Shown here piece by piece: positions 16,765 to 26,921 of a stretch of 64,000 nt of DNA. Numbering within the stretch: the first letter of the stretch is position 1; each line of letters begins with the position of its first letter. The DNA comes from Urmitella timonensis (GTDB taxonomy: Bacteria; Actinomycetota; Actinomycetes; Actinomycetales; Actinomycetaceae), in NCBI GenBank assembly GCA_900120415.1, contig FQLW01000005.1, positions 186,001 through 250,000 of the forward strand, written 5' to 3'. The translations under genes were made by a program, and so were the position numbers. Below the pieces are notes generated by a model. That model searched no databases and was not told where the DNA came from. It saw only the letters and a program-made list of their open reading frames with translations.

Positions 16765-16998
16765 ATGAGCCAGAAGAACTATGTTTTTACCAGTGCTGAC
16801 CGTTGCGACACCTGCGGAGCGCAGGCTTGGGTACTTGCCAGTCTAAACAGCGGCAACCTGTTTTTCTGTGCTCATCACGCAAATATTCTAGTTCCCGCAT
16901 TGCGTCAGGCGGGAGCGGAAATTATTGATAACATCGCGCAGCTGCATTTAGAGGAAGCCGAAAACGCCCCGCTAACCTCACTATCTCGCACCCGCTAG
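16765..16998 (+). CDS. Small zinc-ribbon-like protein, DUF7455 type
   Basis: 77 residues from the ATG at 16765 (MSQKNYVFTSADRCD). The frame is open upstream, but the earlier TTG lies inside the sigA terminator. CDTCGAQAW followed by FFCAHH provides two Cys and Cys/His pairs that may bind zinc. Proteins of this type follow the primary sigma factor gene in other actinobacteria such as Streptomyces, as I recall, which supports the assignment. Its function is not known; a transcription-related role is only suggested by the context. Confidence 0.75.
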   Translation: MSQKNYVFTSADRCDTCGAQAWVLASLNSGNLFFCAHHANILVPALRQAGAEIIDNIAQLHLEEAENAPLTSLSRTR

Positions 16999-17025
16999 GG
17001 GCAGACTAACTGTATTCTCCTGACT

Positions 17026-18174
17026 TTAGTTTCCCGGTCTTTCTTCTTGACCTTCTTGCTGACTGGAGTTTTTATCTAATCCCTGGCTATTATCGCTACT
17101 CATGCCGGTCATAGGCTCTTGAGACGAGGGCGCGCTAGGGGAAGAATCAAGACCCGAAGTTTGCGTTGCCTTTACTTTAGAATCGGGTTCGGTTGCGGGT
17201 TGTGGCTGGGGGAAGGCTTCCGACACTGGGAATCCTGGGGTGGGGAAACCATATCCTTGCTTTTTCGGGGGGTAGCACCCGCCGGTTGGATTTTGCAGAT
17301 TGTTCGGCGGATACGGATAGGGGTAAGGATAGTAGTTGTTAGCTGCAGATTGACGGGATTTTCTCGGTCTATTCTTTAGCTTGCCTACCACTGCTGCTAC
17401 CGCCACGATAACTGCAGTAGCAATCAACCCAATCAGGATGATAGTTCCTAGAAGTGCGAAAAAACTACGAGGCTTATGGTGATTACGTTGAGCAGTAATG
17501 GTAACCGTTCTGTCTATTTCATTAACGCTGTTTACCGACCAAGTATCTCCTGAGCTCTCCCCAATAGTGGATCCTTCCGAGTCTTCGGATTCTGCTGATT
17601 CAGCTGACTCTACAGTTTGAATATTTCCTGGGAAAGTAACTCGCAGCCCACCGACGCTTTCAGTACCTTCATTAGTGGCAGTGTCCATATCGGGGTCAGA
17701 TTCAGTATCGCTATCGCTATCGTAATCGAGACCAGTATCGCTATCGTTATTGTTATCCCTGCCAAGACCAGCTGCGTAAAGTGTCTGAGCTATGCTAGGG
17801 GAAATGTTCAAGATTATTTCGTTTTCGGTGACTAACCAGCCACTAGCACTGCGGTAATCCTCTTTAAGCTGACCAGATACGTCGATCTCGAGGTAATCTA
17901 CAACAACTGGACTACAGCTTTCTATTTTGAAGTCACTAAGACTTGTGAGTATTTCAGGAAGATAATTATTTGATGCCACCATTCCACAGGTTAAACTTGC
18001 CGAAGGTATTCCATCTTCAAGAGGAAAAGCAATTCTAATAGATGCCTCTACTCTTAGATCTTCATCTATGGTGATATGGATATTGCCGCTTTCAGCGTTC
18101 GCCGGTGCGACGGGTACAAGTAAACTAAAAACAGTTAATGCGGTGCCAAGAAGTATCATTGATAGGCGTTTCAA
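17026..18174 (-). CDS. Exported membrane-anchored LppM-like protein
   Basis: 382 residues. Signal peptide with cleavage predicted after PANA (residue 27). The extracellular part carries two cysteines that may form a disulfide (SLTCGMV, KIESCSP), then an Asp/Ser-rich repeat (about 141–165) and a stretch LRVTFPGNI ... GDTW that resembles LppM/DUF3153-type proteins. One membrane helix lies at about 240–262, followed by a Pro/Tyr/Gln-rich cytoplasmic tail with PYPYPYPP and ending with Ser/Gln-rich sequence. It shares the tail motif SPSAPSSQEP and overall plan with the broken gene upstream. LppM is a mycobacterial surface protein; function here is unknown. Confidence 0.7.
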   Translation of the reverse strand: MKRLSMILLGTALTVFSLLVPVAPANAESGNIHITIDEDLRVEASIRIAFPLEDGIPSASLTCGMVASNNYLPEILTSLSDFKIESCSPVVVDYLEIDVSGQLKEDYRSASGWLVTENEIILNISPSIAQTLYAAGLGRDNNNDSDTGLDYDSDSDTESDPDMDTATNEGTESVGGLRVTFPGNIQTVESAESAESEDSEGSTIGESSGDTWSVNSVNEIDRTVTITAQRNHHKPRSFFALLGTIILIGLIATAVIVAVAAVVGKLKNRPRKSRQSAANNYYPYPYPYPPNNLQNPTGGCYPPKKQGYGFPTPGFPVSEAFPQPQPATEPDSKVKATQTSGLDSSPSAPSSQEPMTGMSSDNSQGLDKNSSQQEGQEERPGN

Positions 18175-18521
18175 AGCGATTCCTCTTCCCTAATTATTAT
18201 CGGCAGTTTATTTGCCTTTATTAACTCATATTTTCGTTTCGTGGGGACTGGAACTGCTATTCTGAAAAGTTAGACTAACGCCCGGAAAACCCGGTATCGG
18301 CAGTTTTAGGAAAACAGATTTAATAATTATCTAGGTAATTGGGCTAAGGTAACCCACCAAAACGGGGAAGCTATTAGCATGAGGATATCGTGCTATTATG
18401 CTCGGTATCTGTTGGTAGTATCTGGTCTATTTCCAGTTTTAAGCTCCCGGGATTAGGGAACTGCTTTATGGTTTCCTATTTCGGCTATTTTTTCTTTTTT
18501 GCCTATTATTGTTGTTCATAG
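18175..18521. other. Intergenic leader, nothing clear
   Basis: About 350 bases between the two LppM-like genes. It should hold the promoter of the 18174 gene. I see a short repeated string ATCGGCAGTTT (twice, near 18199 and 18295) but no RNA gene, strong terminator or open frame of note. Confidence 0.5.
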
Positions 18522-19636
18522 CTACCTAGGTTCTTGAGACGAGGGTGCGCTAGGGGAGAAATCGGATTCGACCTCGGCGGGGGCAGAGTTGAAGCTCGGT
18601 TGAGTATTAGGGAAAGCGTATCCCAAAGGCTGCCCATTATTGATTTGAGGTAATGAGGGTGCTTGCGGGGAGGTAAAACCGCCGAATTGCTGTCCCATTT
18701 GCGGGTTGCCTCCATTTAAGGGGAATACTGATTGGGTTGCATTGGGGACGGGATATACCTGTTGGGGGCTATAGGGCGAGTAGGGGCTTGGTGACATATA
18801 GCCTCCCGACGGGGTTTGCGGGAAATACCCAGGCATAGCTGCTTGCGGGTAGTACCCGCCATAGCCAGGCAGATAGTTTCCGGGATTCTGCAGTTTCTTC
18901 TTGGGGGCAGTCGCCAATACGAGTATCCCGACTGATGCCACAATAAACAGCACTGCCGGAATCGCGAATCCCAGACTTACTCCCGGTTCTAAGGGATGGC
19001 GAGCAGCGGTGAAAACCACTCCTTTGTTATCTTTTATTTGTTTTTTCTGGTCAGCGGTTAAAGGTTTTTCTAAGATCCAGGTGTTTCCGGATATTTCCCC
19101 AATATCTGGGGTAACGCTTTTTATTTTCCTGGGAAAAGTGTAGTGGGCAATCCCTAACGAGGTGTCTAAGTTGTGAGAGTCCCAGGTCGGATTGTCAATA
19201 GTTAAGACTAATGTATCGTCTCCGGTTAGTTTTAAAGACTTATCGGAGCTGGATTGCTTTAGGGTTTCTTCATCGTAATAACCGCTATGTCTGAGGAAGA
19301 ACCGATTTCCCTCAAAGTGGCAGCCATCCAGTTGTAAGTTATAGCCGTCCTCCTCGGGGTGCAGATTTTTAATTTCCTGTTTTCGCTCAGCTGTCAGTGC
19401 TTCGCAAATCTCCTGGGAATCCTCAGTGTTATATTTCTTGGTGAGTTCTAGTTTTCACCTTGGTAGCTTGTGTTATTAAAATGTAAATTTTCGGACAATG
19501 ACCAATCAAAATGGTATCTAGTTGCTGCTTGAGCCGAAGAGACCGGCAAAACTAACCAGGAAAGCGCTACCAGGCTAGCTAGCGTAATACCAAATAAAAC
19601 CCGAGGTAACCGTTGGACAGCATTGATGCGTTTCAT
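18522..19636 (-). pseudogene. LppM-like exported protein, frameshifted
   Basis: Two pieces of one gene. The first (19636 down to about 19448) encodes a signal peptide ending SSAQA and 25 more residues, then meets a stop. Reading on in another frame gives an uninterrupted product to 18522: an extracellular part with TWDSHNLDTS and HYTFPRKI ... GNTW, one membrane helix (IPAVLFIVASVGILVLA) and a Gly/Pro/Tyr/Gln-rich tail ending SPSAPSSQEP. Adding one A to the AAAA run (TTTT at 19452–19455 on the plus strand) restores a single frame of about 371 codons. It may be a real mutation, phase variation at the run, or a sequencing error. Paralogue of 17026–18174. Confidence 0.8.
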
Positions 19637-19939
19637 CAGGATTCCTTACCATAAGTACAGAGCTGGATTCAGAGAAGAATTATCCCCGATTATAATTCCT
19701 CTCATCTGGTATCAGCAGGTTTTATAGCTAAAATCTCGGTAGTATTCATATGTCTTCCATAAATCCGTTTTATTGCGTCCGGTCGCAAATATGAACGTAC
19801 ACCTAAAATTCGGTTTCAGATTGTTGATAGTGCCAATAATGCAATCAACCTCGCTGAATCCGGCAGGGAGTGTCTCACAATCACTCGTCCTCGGAAAGCC
19901 AATCGCCATCCTAAAAGCGCCAACCCTTAAACTAGGGGG
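19637..19939. other. Divergent intergenic region before parE
   Basis: About 300 bases between the frameshifted gene and parE, which read away from each other. It should carry both promoters. Short frames on either strand have no family match. No hairpin or RNA gene seen. Confidence 0.5.
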
Positions 19940-22066
19940 GTGGCACTCAATACGAAATCGGATTACACCGCCCGGCACCTGTCGGTACTAGAAGGACTGG
20001 ACGCAGTTCGCAAGCGTCCCGGTATGTATATCGGCTCCACCGATCACCGCGGGCTAATGCATTGCCTTTGGGAAATCATCGACAACTCGGTAGACGAAGC
20101 CCTGGAAGGCTACTGTACGCAGATTGACGTGACTATCGGCGATGATCATTCAGTTTCGGTTTCAGACAATGGCCGCGGCATCCCGGTAGATGAAGTGCCG
20201 GGGGTGGGACTATCCGGGGTAGAGGTGGTCTATACCAAGCTACATGCCGGCGGAAAGTTCGGAACCGGCTCTTATGGGGCAGCCGGCGGTCTGCACGGGG
20301 TAGGGGCATCAGTTGTAAACGCCCTCTCGGCTCGCCTAGATGTGCAGGTAGATAGGGACGGGAAAACCTATCAAATGTCTTTCCTGCGCGGAGAACCCGG
20401 AGAGTTCGATGACACTAAATCCCGCACGCCTACCTCGCCGTTCAAAGCCTTTACCGACGAATCTAAACTGAAAATAGTAGGGAAAACCCCCAAGAAAAAG
20501 ACTGGAACCCGGGTACGTTTCTGGGCAGATTTCCAAATCTTCCCGAAAAGCGCCTCCACCGGTTTCTCCTGGGAACACCTGTTAGAGAGGGCGCGACAAA
20601 CCGCGTTTTTAGTGCCGGGACTAACTATTAACTGTCGAGATGAACGCCCGGAAGAACCCTTAGAAGAATCTTTCAAAGCCGAGGGGGGAACCAAAGATTT
20701 TGTTGAATTTCTAGCCCCCGATCAGGCGATTGTAGACACCTGGTGTATTCGCGACCAGCGTAAATACAGCGAAACTGTGCAACAGTTAGACCAAGAAAGT
20801 GGGCATTTACGCCCGGTAGAAGTAGAACGCACCTGCGATATTGATATTGCCCTGCGCTGGGGAAACGGCTATGACACGGTAGAGCGCTCCTTTGTAAATA
20901 TCGTAGCCACCCCCATGGGGGGCACTCATGTGATGGGATTTGAAAACGCCCTGTTGCGGGTACTTCGTAGCCAGATTGAGAAAAATAAGAAATCGAAACG
21001 CCTGAAACTGACCCAAAAAGAAGCCAAGATCCGAATCGAAAAAGAGGACGTGATGGCGGGGCTGACTGCGGTGGTGACCGTGCGGCTACCCGAACCCCAG
21101 TTCGAGGGGCAAACCAAGGAAGTCCTCGGTACTCCCCAGGTGCGCCAGGCGGTCTTAAGTGCGGTTAGTTCCTGGCTGGAAAAGAAGTTTACTTCCTCAA
21201 AGCGCGACGATAAACAGCAAGTATTTTCCCTGATGGAAAAGGTAGTGGGGGAGATGCGGGCGCGAGTGAGCGCGCGGCATCAAAAAGAGATTTCCCGGCG
21301 TAAAAATGCTCTGGAAACTTCCTCTCTGCCCGCAAAACTCGCGGATTGTCGCTCTAATAAAGTGGAAGATTGCGAACTGTTTATTGTGGAGGGCGACTCG
21401 GCGCTAGGAACTGCGAAACAGGCGCGCTCCTCCGATTTTCAAGCATTGCTGCCCATACGTGGAAAAATTCTCAATACGCAAAAAGCCTCTACCTCCGATA
21501 TGCTTTCCAATGCGGAATGTGCAGCGATTATCCAGGTAATCGGGGCGGGTTTGGGACGTAGTTTCGACCTGGACTCGGCCAGATACGGCAAAGTCATTAT
21601 GATGACCGATGCCGATGTGGATGGCGCGCATATTCGCACCCTCTTGCTTACCCTGTTCTTCCGTTATATGCGCCCTCTGATTGCCGCTGGGAGGGTCTAT
21701 GCGGCAGTCCCTCCCTTGCACCGGATTGAAATCCCAGCTCAAGGGCGGAAAAAGAAAGAAATTATCTACACCTATTCCGAGGACGAGCTGCATCAGCGGC
21801 TGCGCGCCCTCGCCAAGAGCGGACGCAAATATAAAGAACCTATCCAGCGCTATAAAGGTCTGGGCGAGATGGATGCTTCCCAGCTAGCGGAAACTACGAT
21901 GCAGCGCGAAAAACGAACCTTGAGACAAATAACTTTCGCAGACGAGGCAGCCCTGGCAGAGGCAGAAAATATTTTTGAACTACTCATGGGCTCCACGGTA
22001 GCTCCCCGGCAGGAGTTCATTGTGGCTGGAGCAGACCAGTTAGCGGCAGAACAGATTGATGCTTAA
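19940..22066 (+). CDS. parE: DNA topoisomerase IV subunit B (type II ATPase subunit)
   Basis: 708 residues. ATP-binding fold with EIIDNSVDEAL (about 46–56) and GRGIPVD, followed by the transducer domain and the TOPRIM domain with VEGDSALGTAKQ and the metal motif TDADVDGAHI. Works with the A subunit to decatenate and relax DNA. It is called ParE rather than GyrB from its position near sigA and from the parC-type partner 2.2 kb away; gyrB of these bacteria normally lies by dnaA. The start is the GTG at 19940 after TAGGGG. The possibility that it serves as the only GyrB cannot be excluded from this window. Confidence 0.88.
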   Translation: MALNTKSDYTARHLSVLEGLDAVRKRPGMYIGSTDHRGLMHCLWEIIDNSVDEALEGYCTQIDVTIGDDHSVSVSDNGRGIPVDEVPGVGLSGVEVVYTKLHAGGKFGTGSYGAAGGLHGVGASVVNALSARLDVQVDRDGKTYQMSFLRGEPGEFDDTKSRTPTSPFKAFTDESKLKIVGKTPKKKTGTRVRFWADFQIFPKSASTGFSWEHLLERARQTAFLVPGLTINCRDERPEEPLEESFKAEGGTKDFVEFLAPDQAIVDTWCIRDQRKYSETVQQLDQESGHLRPVEVERTCDIDIALRWGNGYDTVERSFVNIVATPMGGTHVMGFENALLRVLRSQIEKNKKSKRLKLTQKEAKIRIEKEDVMAGLTAVVTVRLPEPQFEGQTKEVLGTPQVRQAVLSAVSSWLEKKFTSSKRDDKQQVFSLMEKVVGEMRARVSARHQKEISRRKNALETSSLPAKLADCRSNKVEDCELFIVEGDSALGTAKQARSSDFQALLPIRGKILNTQKASTSDMLSNAECAAIIQVIGAGLGRSFDLDSARYGKVIMMTDADVDGAHIRTLLLTLFFRYMRPLIAAGRVYAAVPPLHRIEIPAQGRKKKEIIYTYSEDELHQRLRALAKSGRKYKEPIQRYKGLGEMDASQLAETTMQREKRTLRQITFADEAALAEAENIFELLMGSTVAPRQEFIVAGADQLAAEQIDA

Positions 22067-22109
22067 AGGCTTTTTTAGTTTGCTCGTCCACCCCACATAG
22101 AATAGAGGT

Positions 22110-23201
22110 ATGTCACTAAGTCTGCGCGAAAGGTTAGGTTGCCTCCCCTCAGCCCCAGTACCTCCCGCACACCTGGGGCTATATTGGCGTCCTTCGCGTG
22201 AGACCGATTCTTGGCGAATCCGGGAATTAATCCATTTGACGGAACAGAACTCTAATCCGGCGCGCCCAACTTCCGAGGGGGAAATCTCGCGCCTAACCCG
22301 AGCTCTAACCCACCCGGAACTGCAAGACTGCCTGATTGGTCTGGATTCGCGCGGTAACCTGGCGGCTTTTGGGTCAGTCACCTTGCAGCCAGATGAAAAA
22401 AGTTACGCTCGCGCCGATTTATTCGCGGTCACTGCCGAGCATTGGCGAGGACGCGGAATAGGTAAAGCCCTGCTGGCTTGGCAAGATGTGCGCGCCCGGG
22501 AACTAATGCTGGGATATTACGGAAGCGACTATGACCGTCCCGCGCAAATCCGTAACGTAGTAGATGAACGAGCCGGGGACAGACGGATGCTCTATGCGGC
22601 TGCCGGTTTTTCAGCCCAACGCACGATTAAAGTTTTTTCCCACCATCTAGCTCCAGACGTTCTCGCTGATTTATCGGGACAATTCCCTACTAAAGATGTA
22701 CGGATAGTCTCTGCCCGCCGTCTCTCGCCTGATCAGTGGGAAGAAATCAAAGCTCTCCACGTAACTAACTCTGCCCGCCTGTATGCCGATAAAGGAGATG
22801 CTTCTCGCTGGTGGGGTCGGGTTTTAGGTAATCTCGCTCCCGATTTGTCATTTGCGGCTGTATCAATGAATTCGGGGCGAGTGCTTGCCTATTGCCTGGT
22901 GGTTTATCGCGATATTTGCCAAAGTAGCTGCCTGGACAGCGAGGGTACATCTGAACAAATTATTCCGACCGTGGCGGTCGATATTTTCGGTGATGACCGC
23001 CAAAATGCCGATAGTCATGGCACAGATTTTTCGGTGCTAAAACAGGTGCTTAGTCAGGTTCTAACCGCCTGTCAGCGCTTAGGGTATAAACAGGTGTTCG
23101 CTGAAGATAACTATCCAACCCTTGGTGATTTGTCCCGGGTGTGTGCTGCCTGTGGTTTTCAGCTTGCCGGAGCACGCATGATTTACACGGTGGAACTGTA
23201 A
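22110..23201 (+). CDS. Double-GNAT acetyltransferase, MshD-like layout
   Basis: 363 residues with two GNAT folds in tandem. The first domain has a good acetyl-CoA loop (HWRGRGIGKALLAW, about 111–124). The second half (about 200–363) is more divergent (VVYRDIC, then LGDLSRVCAACGFQLAG). Mycothiol synthase MshD has the same double layout, but I do not see enough to assign that activity. The stop overlaps the next start (TAATG), and the next gene is a paralogue, so the two are translationally coupled. The substrate is unknown. Confidence 0.8.
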   Translation: MSLSLRERLGCLPSAPVPPAHLGLYWRPSRETDSWRIRELIHLTEQNSNPARPTSEGEISRLTRALTHPELQDCLIGLDSRGNLAAFGSVTLQPDEKSYARADLFAVTAEHWRGRGIGKALLAWQDVRARELMLGYYGSDYDRPAQIRNVVDERAGDRRMLYAAAGFSAQRTIKVFSHHLAPDVLADLSGQFPTKDVRIVSARRLSPDQWEEIKALHVTNSARLYADKGDASRWWGRVLGNLAPDLSFAAVSMNSGRVLAYCLVVYRDICQSSCLDSEGTSEQIIPTVAVDIFGDDRQNADSHGTDFSVLKQVLSQVLTACQRLGYKQVFAEDNYPTLGDLSRVCAACGFQLAGARMIYTVEL

Positions 23202-24190
23202 TGGATCAGCAAGAATGGCAGCTGCCCGAAGGGGAAGATAAATACTGTTGGCGTCGTTTAGGTCCTAAAAATGTGCCAGAAATGGGTAATCTGATTCGTC
23301 GAATTGAAGATTTTGACAACCCTCCTTTCCGCACCGCTGTCTGCGAGATAGAAGCATTCTTTTCAGCCCCTACTAAATGGCGCACGATTGGGGCTTTCGG
23401 TGCAGATAATAACCTGGTTGCCTATGCACAGGTACGTCCGCGTTTATTGGTAAATGAAGTGGTTTGTGATGGGGGAGTAGATCCGCGCTACCGCGGTCAA
23501 GGTTTGGGCAGAGCCGCGATTACTTGGCAACGTGACCAGGCAAGTATCCTCTTAGATGCTTCTCGACCCGGTCGTGTCCTTTTCTATGTAGAAGACGTTT
23601 CCCCCGATTTGTCTAGATTGCTGTTAGATGCCGGCTATCTAGAAACCGATTCTTTCGTGGATGTCTGCCGGGACTTGACGAATCCGATTAAGTCAGCGCC
23701 AGTTCCTTATCCTTTCGAGGTAGTTCCCTGGGATGAGGAACTTGATGAAATGCTGCGTCACGCTTTGAACCGGGTTTTGAATGATAATAATCCTGAATCT
23801 GGTTATAGCGCTGAAGATTGGGCTACCCGGCGGGCTGCTTTTACTCCCGATTGTTCTTTTGTGGCACTTGATAAAACTACTGACCGTTCCCAGATTGCAG
23901 GATTCGCGCTTTCTTCTGTTTATCGCCAAGATTGGACGGCGGTTGGGAATCGTCAAGGATATATTGATTTGCTGGGTTTGCTACCGGGCTGGGAAAATGC
24001 AGCGATTTTGCGGGCTTTAATCGCTGGCGTACTCCAAGCATTTAGGGAACGCGGATTCGCCACTGCGGGGGCGCTGTTACCGGCTACCGTTGATGCATTA
24101 ACCCGGAAGCTTTTTGTAGAGGCTGGTTTTAGGACTGTCGGAACTTCAACCCAATATGCAATTGATACTGCCGCCACTAGCGATTCTTAA
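23201..24190 (+). CDS. Double-GNAT acetyltransferase, second of a tandem pair
   Basis: 329 residues from the ATG at 23201, which shares a base with the previous stop; an in-frame extension back to 23141 would overlap its neighbour. The N-terminal GNAT domain has YRGQGLGRAAITW (acetyl-CoA loop, about 108–120). The C-terminal domain ends with a GNAT-like FRERGFATAGALLPATVDALTRKLFVEAGF pattern in which the conserved loop is weaker. It is similar in plan to the gene upstream, so probably an old duplication. The products may act as a pair. Convergent with parC. Confidence 0.8.
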   Translation: MDQQEWQLPEGEDKYCWRRLGPKNVPEMGNLIRRIEDFDNPPFRTAVCEIEAFFSAPTKWRTIGAFGADNNLVAYAQVRPRLLVNEVVCDGGVDPRYRGQGLGRAAITWQRDQASILLDASRPGRVLFYVEDVSPDLSRLLLDAGYLETDSFVDVCRDLTNPIKSAPVPYPFEVVPWDEELDEMLRHALNRVLNDNNPESGYSAEDWATRRAAFTPDCSFVALDKTTDRSQIAGFALSSVYRQDWTAVGNRQGYIDLLGLLPGWENAAILRALIAGVLQAFRERGFATAGALLPATVDALTRKLFVEAGFRTVGTSTQYAIDTAATSDS

Positions 24191-24259
24191 CCCTTTAACC
24201 TGCCGAGATTGTTTTCCCTGCTACTCAGGTTAGGGCATCAGTGATTATTGCCTTTCTAT

Positions 24260-26854
24260 TTACCCGAGGTAATAGATTTGGCGTTTTAAGGCGCTACCGG
24301 AAGCGTCTCGTTTTTCAGTTGCTTCTGGCAAAGGTACGGGGGAACCATCTTTTGTGAGGGCGCGTGGCGGGGTAGCGGTAACCGCTGCCAGCGACAAGCG
24401 ACTCTCTCCCTTTAGGAAACGCTGACAGCGTACCCCTTGTCCGGCGCGTCCTTTTTGGGGATACTGCAATAAGGCAGTGACTTTAGCGCTGGTTTGTCCG
24501 CTACCAGGCGTAGAAGTAGCAATCCCCGCTACCGTTACCACCAGGGAAGACTCTAGGGCATCGGCACTGATTAAAGCGGCGGATATTACTCGGTCATCGT
24601 CCCCAAGTTTCATACCGCAAATACCTTGACCTAAGCGTCCCTGAGGACGCACTTTATCGGCTGGGGTGCGCAGCAATTGCGCAGCCGAAGAAATTAGTAT
24701 GAAAGTACCATCGTCGCCCCCAAAACCAGCAGCTACCACCTGATCGGCATCATCAAGACCAATTACCGAATAAGAATCCTGAGTAGATAGCACTTCGGGA
24801 CGTATCCGTTTAATAGTGCCGCCACTGGTGGCAGCCCACCAGATAGGTCCGTCCTCATCGAGGGGAACCAACCCCACTACTTTCTCGCCGTCCTCTAGGT
24901 TCAACAGCCTAGAGATTGGGGGAGTGCCCCGCAGAGAGGGAGCCGTGGCCGAGCGTACCAATGCCGGAACTTCCAGCGCCGCGAGCTTATATAAAATCCC
25001 GCGGGAAGTAATTGCCCCCACCTGACCGCGGGCAGTAGTTTTTGCCGCGGAAATAATCGCGTCCCAAGGTTCGCGTCCCTCAGCATTGGATAAAGCTTCA
25101 TGACCGGGGAAACGTGCCACCATTCCCCCAGCTCCCAACACTACCGTGGCGGGTTCATCGGGAATCTCTAAGGGGGTATCTTTTTCTGCTTCTAGCTGCG
25201 CTGCGCCCTCTTCGGCTAGTAAGACCGTACGCCTGGGATCTGCGCGTTTTTCCGCCACTTCCCGCAGCTCGCTGGCCACCAGTTCCTGGCGTTTCTCCCG
25301 CGAAGCAATAAGCGCTTCTAGCTCGGCGATTTCGGTGGTTAAGCGGTCACGTTCCGCCTCTAGTTCCAAGCGAGAAAACTTAGTTAAACGGCGCAGTTGC
25401 AGGGATAAAATATGTTCCGACTGCACCTCATCTAAATCAAATGCCTCCATCAAACGGGTTTTTGCCTGGGCAGAGTCCTCGGAGGCGCGAATAATCTGGA
25501 TAACATCATCAATGTCGAGGACGGCAATTAACAACCCGCGTACCAAATGTAGGCGCTCTTGCCGTTTACGCAGGCGATACTGGCAGCGACGCATCACGAT
25601 TTCCATACGGTGATTTAAGAACACCTGTAGCATTTCTTTTAGCCCCAGGGTGCGCGGTTGTCCATCTACCAGAGCCACCGCATTTACCCCGAAAGAATCC
25701 TCCATAGGGGTGTGTTTGAATAGGCTAGCGCGCACTGCCTCGGGGTTAAAACCGGATTTAACCTCTATTACCAACCGCATATCGTGTTCGCGATCAGTTA
25801 GGTTAGTAACCGCTGAAATCCCTTTTATCCTGCCTTTTTGTACCCCATCTTTGATTTTTTCAATTACTTTTTCCGGGCCAATCATATAGGGTAGTTCGCT
25901 CACCACTATTCCCATCTTTCGGGCGCTAACCCGCTCAATAGTGGTCTTGGCGCGGGTGCGGAAAATCCCCCTGCCGGTTTCATAGGCTTGGCGAATCCCG
26001 TCCAGCCCCACAATAATGCCCCCGCCTGGCAAATCGGGGCCGGGAATAAAACGCATCAAATCTTCGGTGGAGGCATCGGGATTTTCTAGCAGATGAATCG
26101 CTCCTGCCACGGTTTCCCCCAAGTTATGAGGAGGAATATAGGTGGCCATCCCCACCGCAATTCCGTTAGCCCCATTAACTAATAAATTCGGGAATGCTGC
26201 GGGCAAAACCGCTGGTTGCAGGAACTGATTATCGTAGTTGGGTACAAAATCGACGACATCCTCGTCGAGATTGGCTACCATATCTTGCGTAGCGGGAGCC
26301 ATCCGAACTTCCGTATAGCGCGCCGCCGCCGGGCCATCATCTAAAGAGCCAAAGTTTCCGTGCCCATCCACTAGCGGCATCCGCAGGTTAAAATCTTGCG
26401 CCAGACGTACCAGGGCATCATAGATAGCGCTGTCACCATGCGGGTGGAGCTTACCCATTACTTCGCCTACTACGCGCGAGCTCTTCACGTGCCCTTTACT
26501 GGGCCCGAGCCCCATTTCGCTAAGCATATAGACGATACGCCGCTGCACCGGTTTTAGACCGTCTCGGGCATCTGGCAGGGCGCGCGCATAAATCACCGAA
26601 TAGGCGTATTCCAGGAAAGAAGTGCGCATTTCCTCGGAGACGTCAATATGGGTGATGTGTTCCTCAGAGGTTTCAGTTAGGGAGGGCGAGCTGGGTTTTT
26701 TATTAGTTTGGCTTTTTGGCTTGCTGGTTACCGCCGGGGCAGCGGGCGCTGCCGGTTTTTCTGGCTGAGGGGAGGATCGGTCGAGAGAACTGCTCCCAGA
26801 CATGGCTGCAGAAAACAGGTCAGGCTGAAGGGAATCATTCGACTTTTCACTCAC
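24260..26854 (-). CDS. parC: DNA topoisomerase IV subunit A
   Basis: 864 residues. The first 55 are Ser/Pro/Lys-rich and probably disordered. The breakage-reunion domain starts near [20 protein letters not shown], and the active-site tyrosine lies in AARYTEVRM (about residue 183). The second half is the six-bladed DNA-wrapping domain; I see no GyrA-type GQRGGKG box, which favours ParC over GyrA. Starts with GTG at 26854. It points towards parE with the two acetyltransferase genes in between. Confidence 0.88.
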   Translation of the reverse strand: MSEKSNDSLQPDLFSAAMSGSSSLDRSSPQPEKPAAPAAPAVTSKPKSQTNKKPSSPSLTETSEEHITHIDVSEEMRTSFLEYAYSVIYARALPDARDGLKPVQRRIVYMLSEMGLGPSKGHVKSSRVVGEVMGKLHPHGDSAIYDALVRLAQDFNLRMPLVDGHGNFGSLDDGPAAARYTEVRMAPATQDMVANLDEDVVDFVPNYDNQFLQPAVLPAAFPNLLVNGANGIAVGMATYIPPHNLGETVAGAIHLLENPDASTEDLMRFIPGPDLPGGGIIVGLDGIRQAYETGRGIFRTRAKTTIERVSARKMGIVVSELPYMIGPEKVIEKIKDGVQKGRIKGISAVTNLTDREHDMRLVIEVKSGFNPEAVRASLFKHTPMEDSFGVNAVALVDGQPRTLGLKEMLQVFLNHRMEIVMRRCQYRLRKRQERLHLVRGLLIAVLDIDDVIQIIRASEDSAQAKTRLMEAFDLDEVQSEHILSLQLRRLTKFSRLELEAERDRLTTEIAELEALIASREKRQELVASELREVAEKRADPRRTVLLAEEGAAQLEAEKDTPLEIPDEPATVVLGAGGMVARFPGHEALSNAEGREPWDAIISAAKTTARGQVGAITSRGILYKLAALEVPALVRSATAPSLRGTPPISRLLNLEDGEKVVGLVPLDEDGPIWWAATSGGTIKRIRPEVLSTQDSYSVIGLDDADQVVAAGFGGDDGTFILISSAAQLLRTPADKVRPQGRLGQGICGMKLGDDDRVISAALISADALESSLVVTVAGIATSTPGSGQTSAKVTALLQYPQKGRAGQGVRCQRFLKGESRLSLAAVTATPPRALTKDGSPVPLPEATEKRDASGSALKRQIYYLG

Positions 26855-26921
26855 CGTTCTATCAAAGCAAAAAACTGCTTAGTAGTCAGCTTAGGCTCGC
26901 GGATATGAGAGCATAAGAGGT

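Noticed and set aside
19940-22066. Replicative gyrB
   Set aside because: Context near sigA and a ParC-like partner without a visible GyrA box favour topoisomerase IV; kept as an alternative in the entry.
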